A stretch of DNA of 64,000 nt from contig OZ316895.1 in the NCBI GenBank assembly GCA_973895155.1, positions 19,592,001 through 19,656,000 on the forward strand. The letters run 5' to 3'. Each line of letters opens with the position of its first letter. The first letter of the stretch is position 1. The position numbers and the translations under genes were made by a program. This document shows, in pieces, positions 44,421 through 55,872 of the stretch. The DNA comes from Marsupella aquatica (lineage: Eukaryota; Marchantiophyta). A model generated the notes under the pieces. It was not told the DNA's origin, ran no database searches, and was given only the letters and a program-made list of their open reading frames with translations.

Positions 44421-46383
44421 GACGTGTTGGTAACTTCCATCTATAAATATAGAGCACGTCTTGAAGCCTTCACATCAACATTCTTACGGATAATTTGCAA
44501 TCAATGAGTTTGCGAAAGGGGAGCCCTTCTATATGCCCTCGTAGCTTGTTGGTGGCCAGTACAGTGAACTTCAATTCAGGTCGGGAAGTGTTAGTCAGTT
44601 GAATTGGGCAAATAGTTCCCTTCTTATCACTGCTTCCACGTCCTGCTTCGGTGTCATTGGACACTGTCATCAACTCATTCCTTATCATTGTCGTGCGGTC
44701 CACTACACTTAGATTTCATTGTTTTATCCTGACGTTTGCTCATATTGACGTCATATATAAGTCTGCATTTTCGGTGAATTCTTTGCAATCAAGGTCACCT
44801 CTCAGAGACTTTGCCCGAAGTTGCATGCCTGTTTTTGTTTCTTCTGTGTCGATGACTTGAAAGGATATAATCTGGTTGTTAATTTTGGGACATCCCACAG
44901 AACGCATGAAATCTCTGCCGTTGTATCTCTGATGCCGTTCGGGAGTATCTTGCAATTCTAAGTATCTCGTATGGGCGTGCGGAAGTCCAACAGGAATTAG
45001 AAAACATAGCTCAAAATCTGCTGCAAAACTCAAGAGTTTTAGCTCAAACCGGTCCATATGACAGCATAGTTCATCGTCTTTGTCTCGGATGACTATTGGA
45101 CCAATTTTGTATCTAAATTCAAACCGCAGTCCTGGGATCTTGACGATAATTTTCAAAGTTGATAACTCGGTCGATAACTTTTGTGAGTGAGTCAGCTACA
45201 TTCAAAAGTGGGTATTCTCCCTGAGTAGAAAAATATGATTTCCATGTGGCGAAATATTTCTCGCGTAGGCAGCCTTGTCCTTTGATTACTGCTGCATGAA
45301 AATCTGAAGGTCCGATAACTTTGAGCTGTCTCCGCACTTCTTATGCGAATGAATTACAGGTGAAGGAGGTGAGGAAATCTTCATCGAGCAGCAGAAAGTG
45401 GTCTTGCGCTATCTGCAACGAGAAGCAGTCGTTCCGCAAAGTGTTCAGCAGTGCAGATACCGCCAAAGAAGTTCGGAAATTCGTTCAACAGTTCAACCTA
45501 ACCGCCGGTCAGGCTGCACATGCTGAAGGTATTTCCAGTTTGGAGACTGGATCTCCTACAGAAGATTCGTCTTACGATTACCGCTACCAGGAAGACGAGG
45601 GAGGACAGATGAGGACAATGGATGCTGATGACTATGCTGGACAAAAGAAGTCCTTCAAGTGGGATAAGTACTTACATGATGAGGTCAGACCCATGTCCTA
45701 CCAAATGCCTAAATTCCCCCTAGGGTGTCTTATAACAGAACTCGCTGAGATAATTGCTCAGTATGGTCTAATTGTGGACAGTTATTGCCAGGTTGTCGAC
45801 ACTACAGGTTTATTGGACAAGTTAACGTCATACTGGTTTATGAGAACGGGTCATGAACGTGATGACTTGCAGCCTGCATTTTTTGGAATTCTGAACGGTC
45901 TCATTCATGCAGAATTGGTTGAGACTAAACCCTTACTTCTTATTGACCTCTTACCAGGAGCATGTTTGTTCTGGGGACGAATTCCAGCAAATATCTGACG
46001 ACATGAGGTTCACGACTACTCTTCCTGAACCAACCTCTCGCAGAAGGACGAGACCTCGTTCTTTTTCTCCCCCACAGGAGAGGCCTTTGCGTGCCTTTAC
46101 CACCTCTATGGATGATACTGATGCCGAGCCTGGAAGTTTCATCAGTGATAACAGGAAACCGCTGACGTACAATTGGCTACCTAGCAACCCATTGAATGTT
46201 CAGTCAGGCAACGATTCTGGATCTGAAGACAGCACCCGATTAGGAAAATCAACGTGGAAATTGCTAACAGCTCCAGAATCGACGTCAACCTCGGACTCTG
46301 AGTGCTTTCCAAAGAGAGTCAAATCTTGCCATGCCCAAGTACCACTAGCGCAGACCTCAAAGTGGAGCAAATATCTCAGTTGA
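44196..46383 (+). CDS. MRNIP: MRNIP-like protein (MRN complex-interacting, DNA damage response)
   Basis: Homologue of the MRN-complex-interacting protein family (formerly UPF0544), which supports double-strand-break signalling. Exons 44196-44240, 45360-45683, 45958-46383, all phase 0 (264 residues). Exon 1 is MPYMAVQCFSCQHMQ; exon 2 begins VKEVRKSSSSSRKWSCAICN. The two CxxC pairs form the N-terminal zinc ribbon. Next is the family block KQSFRKVFSSADTAKEVRKF, then KWDKYLHDE. Exon 3 is Ser/Arg/Asp-rich and ends SKWSKYLS, a second KWxKYL-type motif at the extreme C-terminus. The reading frame stays open beyond the chosen exon-2 donor (GAG/GTCAGA), so a retained-intron form would give a different tail. 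Intron 1 (1.1 kb) holds a decayed second copy of exon 1 and antisense open frames. Confidence 0.85.
44470..45337 (-). pseudogene. Antisense coding-like frames inside MRNIP intron 1
   Basis: Three consecutive minus-strand frames (45337-45119, 45156-44740, 44703-44470) cover nearly the whole intron. They read like pieces of one protein (LREKYFATWKSYFSTQGEYP; LKIIVKIPGLRFEFRYKIGP; VGCPKINNQIISFQVIDTEE; FTVLATNKLRGHIEGLPFRK), broken by a frame change near 45140 and by stops near 44730. No family recognised. It may be an inserted gene fragment or transposon remnant. Confidence 0.3.
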
Positions 46384-47463
46384 TTTCAGGCAATTGTTCA
46401 CGGCTTCGTTAGTAGAAGTAATACACAATTGATGTACAGTGACATTGCACTTCACAGCCACATTGAGCAATGTCCTGTCTTACTGTAAATTTCAGCTGTG
46501 AACTTGCTTCCACGAAAAGTCGTCTGTGACCAAGCATGAAAAGTGGGGATCCTTGTCAGGGGCTGGACAACACTACTCTCGTGTGAAGGTTAAAAAGGTT
46601 GATCAACATTGATAAACTTGTGAATGACGCTAGAATGTTCCTGTCAAGTGGACAGCAGGTGGATATTAATATGATCTTGAGCACTTCCTTATTCAGCAAA
46701 CTCAGATTTTGTGTTCGCTTATGAAGATTAGAATATTGTTGCATCGTACTATCCTAAGTTGCCAGGTCGTAGAAATCCTGCTCATCTGCACGGAGTTACT
46801 CGGTGATGATCTAATATCATGGGCCCTTTCTTGAAGTTGCATTAACTTCCATGTGTATATGGTAGATTGACTGGAGTAGTCTCCAATTCTTGAAGGGTAT
46901 GGTTAAGTGAATATGCAATCAATCACATGAAATCAGTGCTTAGTCAACTTTCAGTCGAGAGGAAAAGCCACCGTACATTGTAATTAGTGGTTCTTCTAGA
47001 CTTTAGTAGAGCCTTCACAGAAATGTGCTTCGTTTCTGTCTTGATAGATAATTTCCAGAATGATTGTTGATTTTTTTGGATTTTGAAGCTTTGTCCAACT
47101 AAAAAATTGGACATCTATCAGTCTGCAACTCAAGTTTTCTGACCTTGAGTAAAGATCTTGAATATCTCTGATCTGGAAAATGCAGAAGGAAGCAGGAAAT
47201 TTAAAAAGTGGGCTGTTAATTATGACGAATTCAATAAGATGATGTCAAACTTGCGTCTTTTACACAAGATATCTTCTGGCTGCTTCTGGACCTCTAAGCT
47301 AGCGACTCCGTTGTGCCATATCTGCACCTGTTGCAAAGAACATGCGTGTTTCATCTTTTCCAAATAGATCCCTCTTTATTTCTCTCTCCTCTACTTTGTC
47401 AAAAAAAGAGTCTGCAGATAGGTAACTTTCATGCGTTCCCTCACAGCGGATGAAGGGTAAAGC
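46384..47463. other. 3' flank of the MRNIP-like gene and spacer
   Basis: No exon-like segment joined to a neighbour. A short plus-strand frame (47158-47367) has some coding character (GSRKFKKWAVNYDEFNKMM) but no recognised domain. Confidence 0.3.
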
Positions 47464-47766
47464 CTACTCGGAGTGCGGATAAGGAAGAGGAAATGAAGTC
47501 ATCAAAAGACATAATTTGTGCAAAATGTGGTTTTGTAGGGCCGAGGAATCCCTTGCAAACATTGTGATGTTGGCTCCCAACTGATGAATGAGACTGTCGA
47601 TGAGTGCTTCCTTGTGAAATGTGTCGTCCAAATTAGCAAATTCTACAATTTGTTGTTCGAATTTCTTTGTCAGGGCTTGTAGACATATGCATAGCTCTTG
47701 ATTGGCGACTAACTTGTTCCTACTTTTCATGAGACAGTTATCAGTGAGAACGAATGCATTATCTAA
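47464..47766 (-). pseudogene. Unidentified coding-like fragment
   Basis: Minus-strand frame starting upstream of 47730 and ending at 47464, with a helical, coiled-coil-like segment (CLQALTKKFEQQIVEFANLD, then HKEALIDSLIHQLGANITMF). It does not join the MYB exons upstream. No domain recognised, and no downstream continuation was found. Possibly a gene fragment. Confidence 0.25.
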
Positions 47767-47914
47767 AATCCACTAGGAGCCGAAATGACCATGCGACCAA
47801 CAGAGATCCTAACAAGTGGGAGGGACTGTCATTCATTTAATCACAAGCGATACCCAAGAAACGTTCCAAACGAGGGCATTCCATTCAATCACAACAGTCA
47901 ATTGCGACTGTCTT

Positions 47915-50900
47915 TTAGAAGCGTAAGGCTAGATTACCAAATTCTGCTGGCCTTTTCTCAGAATCCGACGCTTGAGAAGATGTTGGGGTCTTCAAAGACA
48001 TGGACAGTTGTTGGGTGGGATCCTTACGAAGAGGCATGGCATTGCCCTGATGGCTGCAGCGAATATTCTCATTTGGCCTGGCAGGAGAGGTCGATGTTGA
48101 TGACGTGACAGTAGAATTGGAGTTTCCACTGCCATTGCATGTTGGTGTAGGAGTTCTTGCCAGAAGCCAGCCCATCACTTCCTCCATGTCCACTTGCCCA
48201 TCTCTTGGTGAAGTGGGATCCCCAGTTGCACACTCCCGCATCTAAAGTTCAATTTAGAATCTAATAAATAAATTTGAAAAAAATGAATTGCACCTGGTTC
48301 TACAGTGAAGGTGAGGTCATCATGTGAGGCCATCACTGGATAACCTCCACATTTTAACTCTCAACAAGTTAATCAGCTTGAAGACTTCTTGCAAGGGAAA
48401 ACAATTACAGGGTGATTTAAAACTACTAAAGCACCATGACTTGGATCTTTTGGTATAAAGTATAATCTAGCAACTGGTTTCTGTGAAGGTATGTGAGCAT
48501 ACAAGTAAGTGTGAAAGAGTGGACCTCTTGGAAAGAGGAAGCATCTGAATTACTCAATGCACTAAGGGGTTTGCGACCTCCTTCAATACCTGCAGATAGA
48601 CAAATGCCGTATAAAATAAGGTTGAGATGCAATTACAATTGCGACAACAAGCACAAGGGCGTATAATGGTTCTGTAAATATCCGATCTGAAATTTGTGTC
48701 TCTCGGCCTCAGATCTAGCTGGGGTACTCTGTTCTTGAAGGGAAATTGATATGTAGCTATTTCGACATACTTATGCGGTTCTCGTCTTAATTCGAGGAAT
48801 CAGCTCATCACTGCTGAAATAAAGTCGAAGATTAGTGATCTCAGGTAATATTCTGCCCAGCTCGACACATCTAGAAACCGACCGCTTGCAACAACTGAGG
48901 CAAGATCTTTGAACCTACGTTGAATTTCGTTGTCCCCTGGGATCTCAATCGACAAATTGTGCTTCACGCATGAGCTTCTGCTCACACAAGGCATGAACAT
49001 GCCTATTCCATCCTCCCTGGGTTGATATGTCGTGCCTTCAAAGAATCAGTCAAGTCAAACCGTACATAGGGACAAGATAAACGCCGTCTCGATCTACACC
49101 GCTCTCAAGACACGATAGGAATGAAATTTTCTGGAAAACAACTAGTGTGCATACAAGGATTTTTGGATGTCGTTGTCCCTGCACTTAGGACCAGAGCTTT
49201 CCCTAATACAACTTGGCAATCGAATATTACCTGTACTTCAGCTTCTTTCCCCTCTTTGCCACGTTTTTGACGATCTGGTCGGATCCCTCAGAATCTTGAA
49301 GAGCAGGCATGCCATTGAGGGAAACTGACTTGCCTGGACGGTGTGACCGCTTCTTACAGAGAGCGTTATAGCGATTCTTGACAGCATTGTCTGTCCTGCA
49401 TCAAGCCAACTTCATCTTCATAACCATGACTCTCTGAAATCTTTCGTGATCTGAGACATGTCAGAGTATCCATTCATGTTGCGATCGAATTTTCTATACT
49501 TCCGACGATTCGTCAATTCCCAGAAGTCTCTAAGACCTAGACCCTTGTAACCAACAGCATGAACATTCATTTTGCAGTCGCTTAGAGTTAGGTGTGGTCA
49601 ATGGTAGCACTAGTGAAAGGGCTTGCTTAAGGTCACTATTGCTCACTTTCATTGCTGAATAAAACATCTGAGGGAGCAGAGTCGTTGTATAGAAATGGAA
49701 TTATTACAGTGACAAGACCAAGCTACCAAGATGGACGTTCGTATTCGACGAAATAGGAGCCTGAGCTGGTAAGGAAAGGAACATTGACAGTAGCATTGTG
49801 CCAGGTAATTAAGGTGGCAGTTCTGTTCGTGGAAGGTAGCCAGTGTTGCACTGAATCTATGCAAATGCTTACTTTATCCATAGCAAAGTGGGAATAATAG
49901 CCGAGGACAATCTTGGGCATTGCATTTTGGACGTTGGCTTATTTTTTCTGATCTACATGCAAAATTTGTCTGTCATATTTGAGGTTCTTATCACAAATCT
50001 AGTGATGTGTTGCCTGTTACCTGCCTGGAACCATTTTGGCTATTTCTGTCCACCGATTGCCATATGAATTGTGTCCCTGCCCGAGAGAAATCCAACATTT
50101 AGAGCTAACTGGACGAAATAGCTATGCAAACGATGCTCTGAAGTGAATGACAACAAGTCATCCAGGAGAGTCCTAGTGAGAACTTTTCAAGCTGATTCCC
50201 TAAGTTGAGTTTCCTTCTTCGGAAATGGACTGTGTGGAAGGGAGGAGATGGGGTCGGGTACCCTCTTCTCTACTTCTTTGTTAGAACTAATTCCACTCTA
50301 GATTTCTGTGAACGACATCTTCTACATTAGCGTATACTTCCTTGTCTTTATTGTAAAGAAACATGAAATGCACCTGGGTCCGTCCTATCCCCCTCATCGG
50401 AGTTCATCTATAGAGTTCGTAAAAAATTGATGAAGCGATTGAACGTACCTCTATCAAAAGTCGGTCTTCCTCCTCGCTCCAGCTGCTCTTGTTCATGCAC
50501 ATGTGAAGATAGGTCCGCCATCTGTAAGCTCACCGTTAAGTGATGTAAGCTGCCATCACATTCATTAGAAGAAAATCACACCGTGTCGATCGAGATCGCA
50601 TCTAGCTCATCCGACCACTGTCTCTCCCTCACTCTGCTGCGGTGTACCCCCTAGCCCGATGCCCATTAAGATGACACTACTAAATATCTTCACCTTCTCT
50701 CCGGCCGTTTCCTATAAGCTCTCCTATTTTATTCGATTCCCGTAGCCATCAGCTCTTAGAAGGACTGTGCATCACCGGCCATAAGAGAAGATTCAGTCAG
50801 CAATTATCGTTGTCAATCTCATCTCATATCACTAGTCTAAAGAAAGAAACTATTCATCTGTTCGCCAGTAGTCTTGTAAAACCACGCTCACCTTTTTCTG

Positions 50901-52302
50901 CATTCTCGTGGTGTCTTGTTGTGCATCTTGGCCGAAATGATATGCCACCTGACCATCATGCCCAAGCGAAACTCGCTTAAAGTTATTCTCTGGAGCACCA
51001 AAGCAGCAAATTTATTTAGCCAAAGACTAATAATCATGGAGCTTCAGTACGGTAAAACTATTTGACGGTCCCTCCAATCCGAGAAGTCGGAAAACCTATT
51101 GCTGATCAGATCATTTCCCTTGCTCACTGCTGCCTGGCTTCTAGAGTTGAATGAAATCAACTATGCAACCAGTGTAAACAGACGACCGATATGTCACATT
51201 CGATAAATTTGAAGTTGCTGATTGATTCCACCACTTGCTGATTGATTCCACCACCTGCTGATTCCAAAAACATTCACGAATCCGTCCACTTACTTTTTTG
51301 TACCGTGGCGCTTGACGAGCTCCCTTAGAAGTTCGTCCTCCTGGATTGATTTGGACATGACAGCTGTCAAAAACCTGCAAAAGCTCCTTAACAACTTGGT
51401 CTAATTTTATGCTTCAAGGTGTCTGGTAGTGAACGCAGCAGAGATCGGATCACAACATCTCAGTTCCAATACCTATGAAGGAAGGATTCCAATTGCCTCA
51501 GAGTATGAAAACGAATTTTGATGATTTAATTTCGCCATAGAGCTCACATCTCAGTAAGAAACGTAATCATATATAGGACCGGATTAGGCTAGAATCCGAG
51601 TTCTTCAGATTCTATAATCTCGATGCTATGTATACACGAGTTGAAGTGGAAGAACTCTCGGAGGAGCTTCCCTCACAAGCAGTGAAAAAAGATTCAACTC
51701 TTAAACTCAGCGAACATTCTGAGTAAAGACAAGACTGAGTGGATGGCAATTGTTGGCCAGAGCTGACATTGATTGAGGATCGTGAATCGACGGAAATTGG
51801 ATACTGTACAGTACTAATCGCGTTGGTAAGAGGAATTCCGGAAGGTGAGCTAGAAATCTGTAATCCACTGAGCAAGGTTGGATGTAGGATTTGTAAGTTA
51901 AGGTTGGATTGCTCCCATAATGCTATTGACTTTGAGAAAGGCACCACCAGCAAAAATCACGTCATCAATTGCATTCCAATGTGAGTGAAGTAGCTAAGAC
52001 GATTGTCACACCTGCTCTGAGAAGTTGGCGGGGGGATCCATGGACAGATGAGAGTCAGTAGGAGAGTCAGGTGTGGCTGGGGATTCCGACGATAAAAAGC
52101 ACGAATGCTGCGTCGCATGCCCGCCGGCTGGAGTATGAACCATCACGGCTTCGCCGCCGCTGCTGCCACTGCTGCAGCAATTGTTATTGCTGCTGCTGCT
52201 ATTACTGTTGAGCGCCTGCAGTTTTGCACAAAATGATCCTTGCTGCTGGTCGGCACCGTCCCTCGAAAAATCCTCCGATCCAGCAGCCATGTTCGAGGCC
52301 AT
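47915..52302 (-). CDS. FLP: R2R3-MYB transcription factor, FLP/MYB88 type
   Basis: Nuclear DNA-binding protein; in flowering plants FLP and MYB88 end stomatal-lineage divisions. Core exons in consistent phase: 51294-51374, 50892-50948, 50449-50521, 50021-50076, 49231-49395, 48883-49016, 48525-48589, 47915-48241 (stop). R2: EDELLRELVKRHGTKKWHII, then NKTPRECRKRWRTYL. R3: SSWSEEEDRLLIEGHNSYGN, RWTEIAKMVPGRTDNAVKNR, then YNALCKKRSHRPGK; the NAVKNRxxxLCKKR signature separates this class from ordinary R2R3-MYBs. The first R2 Trp is absent, with MSKSIQED where a W-x-x-EED start is expected. The likely first exon is 52012-52302 (MASNMAAGSEDFSRDGADQQ, Ser/Asn-rich), but its phase does not join directly to 51374, so one exon is missing or translation starts at 51358. 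From that ATG the protein is 313 residues. Confidence 0.85.
51215..51254. repeat. 20-bp tandem duplication in a MYB intron
   Basis: TTGCTGATTGATTCCACCAC is followed directly by a second copy with one change. It lies in the intron just after the first R2 exon. Confidence 0.8.
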
Positions 52303-53940
52303 GTTTTCTGCTCATCCATTTATTTCACCACCTGCCTGGTATGATTCCCTTCGTCGATGATTCTCTCCCATCGATTAAGTCGTGCGTCGTGACCTCTGGG
52401 AAACATCTAGAAGTCCAAGGTTCGTTCGTTAATCCCCTTGTCCATTGAGGCCTTCTGAATGTTTCCTGGAAGAAGCGACTTCCGTCGCCCTCTCGAGCTA
52501 GATCAATTCGTCCCTCAACCTACCGGTGGGAGACTTCGATTGAATCAATTGATTTTGAAGTCAGGCTGATGGCAAAGATGCAATTCCACAACCCACCACA
52601 ACCCCGATGCGCGCAGTATGCAACAACGCGCCAATGAAGAAGCCAAGTTACATACTGCAAAGCTGGCTCTCGCACTCGATGATCCGAGCGGCAGTTTAAT
52701 TCCAGTTATTAGATTCGACAGTTAAGACACAATCCGAGTGTATGCCATTGATTACGCTAACAAAACTTTGGTCTACAAAAAGCATGCGTCCATGCAGCAC
52801 GCTTCATTTGCTCTCCCTTCATTCCCATCCCCAGGACCAACTCGTTTGCCTTCACATCTCATCTACTCGTATACGAAAGAGCGAACCCAAATAGGCAAAT
52901 ACTTTCCAGGGGGCGTAACCATATTCAATGTAACCATAAGGGCCGGAACCTTTTAGGAGGTGTAATAACCACACCGGGGGCGGAGTAATGATGTGCCTGC
53001 AGCCGACGTTTTAAAACTTTTCGGGGGTGTAACCATGTTGGGGGTGTGACGTTAGCAGTACGTAGGGCTGCTGATAATGGTTGCTGGGTTCTAATTCGTT
53101 TCAGGTATGTCGTAATTGGTGACTTCCATGTTATGCTCTCAATTGTCCGGTGAATCCCCTGGACGACTCTCAGAGAGTCAGAGGTTTCCCACTTCCACCT
53201 TCGGAAGGTTAAAGCAACTATTTGTTTCTGCACTGTGATGGTTTGCAGTGGAACGGATTGAAGGAGGATGGAGACAATGAGGGGAGGATAATTGCAACTG
53301 ACTGCAGTAGAGACCTGGGACTCCACGCTTGAGCATTTCCAATTCACGGATTGAAGGTCACTCCCAGGTGCCCTTCAGTTCATGTTCAAATTTTCTTTTC
53401 TTAGTTTTCACCTGCTGTCTGTACATTTGCTGTACGGTAGTTTAAGTGAGCGACACAATTGTCACGCAGTTTTCATGGCACGACAACAAGTGGGGATACA
53501 ACTTCGGTGATTCATCCCTATCTCTTTCGTTTCTGGCCATCCACCCGGGATCTGTGTAGAAGCTGGGGTAGTTGAGTAATTAATCTTACTTCCAATCTTT
53601 CATGTACCCCTGTTTCGGTGTGCAGGTCTGCAAATGATATTAGCGAAGCTGAAAATTTTCGATATACATGAATTATTTTACTGAAGGCACTATTACTGCA
53701 TCAGGCCGGAAGTTTGATATAAAACTAGGTGACTTAAGGGCTCGTGATCTTTTTACAGCTATGAAGTCAAGGTTCCTTTTATGAGAAAAAGACTTTTCGT
53801 TTGCAGTGGCTTTGGATTATTTCTAGAGCATTGGTTAAAGGAGCACTGGTTTAATACGGCGTCTGCGCCCCTGCCTCCGGACGGACAGATTTTCACTTTG
53901 CTCGAGGTGTTTTTCTCGCCCGCTTCCTCTCGATCAATTA
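52303..53940. other. Upstream region of the MYB gene, no gene seen
   Basis: A minus-strand open frame (52925-53347) lacks any domain and overlaps a motif cluster, so I take it as chance. No other exon-like segment was recognised. Confidence 0.35.
52908..53050. promoter_or_regulatory. Cluster of GTAACCA-type motifs upstream of the MYB gene
   Basis: GGCGTAACCATA, ATGTAACCATAA, GTGTAATAACCAC and GGGGGTGTAACCATG, plus a GGGGGTGTGACG variant, lie within about 140 bp, roughly 0.6-0.75 kb upstream of the probable MYB start. Repeated AACCA cores resemble MYB-type sites, so they could be regulatory, or they could be a small decayed repeat. Function is inference. Confidence 0.25.
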
Positions 53941-53946
53941 CTCGAC

Positions 53947-53996
53947 CATTCATTCATTCATTCAATCATTGAATCAATCAATCAATCAATTAATTC
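53947..53996. repeat. ATTC/AATC tetranucleotide microsatellite
   Basis: Runs of CATT repeats switch to CAAT repeats through a short palindromic centre (CAATCATTG), so the two halves are partly complementary. Confidence 0.9.
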
Positions 53997-54037
53997 GTTA
54001 CTACCATCATTGAACAAGGAGGCTTTCAAAATGTATT

Positions 54038-54334
54038 TTGAAATCTTCAAACGAAGCGATGCGATTTGGATCTAGGGTTTGCAATGCTGATCTCTCAAAC
54101 TTGTGTACTGAATTTGATGAAATAAAAGCGTTGCCCTTCCGGAAAGAGTCTGTCCAAGACCTCGTGGATGTGGAGCGTCAACCAATATGTGAGCCCCTTA
54201 CTTTGCGACAGTACTCTTTCAATGTTGTCGAATGCCTTCAGTGTGCAATAGCAAAAGTCTATGCTGCCAATCGGATGTCAGCGCATTTCAGTAAAGTGCC
54301 CAAGCACCTTGTAGATGTTGTAATTGAACGTTGA
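54038..54334 (+). pseudogene. Unidentified coding-like fragment
   Basis: A plus-strand frame with protein-like composition (EFDEIKALPFRKESVQDLVD, RQYSFNVVECLQCAIAKVYA), ending at a TGA. The frame is interrupted just upstream by a TAG at about 54073 in an adjacent reading. No domain recognised. It could be a terminal exon or a fragment of a lost gene. Confidence 0.25.
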
Positions 54335-55870
54335 GATGTTTCATTTTCATAGAAAGTTTGCGCAGAACAGATGTCTACAGGTTCTACAGCGTGCTTGCAG
54401 CAGCTATTAAGGCTTTGAAAAAATCCCATAGCAGGTTATATATCGTTTACAAACTACAGGAGACGGGAATACTTTATTTGCAGAGGCGGGGCATGATACG
54501 ATTGTATGCACGGTAGAGGTCTTTGCTTTGCAGGTGACTATCTCCAGGGATGGCATTGCGAAGATTTTGATTGGACTGCGTGTTGGCATGAGATGTGGGC
54601 GAGACGATCTTTATTACTGCCCACAATTGTCGAATTGTATTGACAGAACATGAGAGCTTTTTGGTAAACTTATTAGGACAGAAGGATGTGGTCTGTTCAT
54701 CTAAGGAAGGCGTCAACACCTACTTTCATGATCCCTGAGGATTTTGTGTTGTCGTCTTCTTAGAGCATGCAAGCAGAATCAGAGTATTTGCAGCGACAGA
54801 GGATGGAGTTTTGAGTTGAAATAAATCGTCGTATACAAGTCTGTACCTGCATTTTGAGAATTTCTTGTAGGACAAGCAGCTTCTATGGTCATATCCATCC
54901 CTTGGTTCAACGACGCAAGTGAGGTAGGAGGCTAACCTTCATAGTCTCGACCTTCAATGTGACAAATAGATCATCTGTTCTTCTTTTCCCATCGAGCTAT
55001 GTAGGTCCGATTTCAAAGCAAAGGCGATGAAGAAGCGCAGGCCGCAGGCAAATTGTGGTGGTTTGTAGCAGTGGCTTCAAAATCGCGGGCATTTGGGATT
55101 AGAAAATAAATTGAGGTTCCAATTCAAAAAGCAGGCCCATGAAGCCCATGAACAAGTTAGCTGTGCTGCAGGAGAAATATAGAAAGCCTCGGAGTACGTT
55201 GTTCTCAGTCTTGCCTTTTTTTTTCTTCTTCTTTTCATTCTGGTGTGTGCATAGAATAATTCGAAGTATGAAATGATAGTAACTCATGAGAGGTTTGTGG
55301 AGAATTGAGTTTCACATAATATCTCGAGCCCTATTAGGGAGCCTTAGATTTCCCATCAGCCAACAATGGCCCCAACCACTCTCTAAATTACAGCCCCAAC
55401 TACTCTCTAAATTACAGGTTCTGCTCTGTGCGCTCTGTGCACTGCTAGACTACTCACCTTGCCAACTCATTTTAGGCATATAGTCACTTTTGTATTTTAT
55501 TTTGTTCATTTTTAGGTTTCTAAATGTTTAGTTTTTAGTCTCTAATTGTGCACTTTTTAAATCACAAAAGTACATAATGGCACAATATTGTATAACTAAA
55601 TGGTCAATTGTAAATTTGAGGAGTCTCATCTTAATTTACAAAGGATGAACATGGTGATACATGTCATGGCCATTATTTTTATTTCTTGTTCAATTGTACA
55701 CTTTTTGAAAATTAAATGTATATTTCTTATTATTCAAATATTCATAAATTGAATAATAATTCACTTTTAATGAATAAATTGACTAGATGGATTAAATAAC
55801 TTATTTAAAATGCATACATAGACTTTTTTCTTTGAACGGAGTACGTTAGTTAAATCACATATGCCAAAAT
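54335..55870. other. Spacer, no gene seen
   Basis: It begins with more balanced composition (54.3-55.1 kb) and becomes strongly AT-rich (55.4-55.9 kb). A minus-strand frame at 54474-54719 has no recognised domain. Short repeats such as CCCCAAC(T/C)ACTCTCTAAATTACAG occur near 55371 and 55394. Confidence 0.35.
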
Positions 55871-55872
55871 AT

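Noticed and set aside
45321-45998. 225-codon frame taken as the whole MRNIP protein
   Set aside because: It lacks the first zinc-ligand pair, which is in exon 1, and reads through the exon-2 donor into intron sequence. The three-exon model restores both family motifs.
52925-53347. 140-codon minus-strand frame upstream of the MYB gene
   Set aside because: No domain, no splice context, and part of it is just the translated GTAACCA motif cluster.
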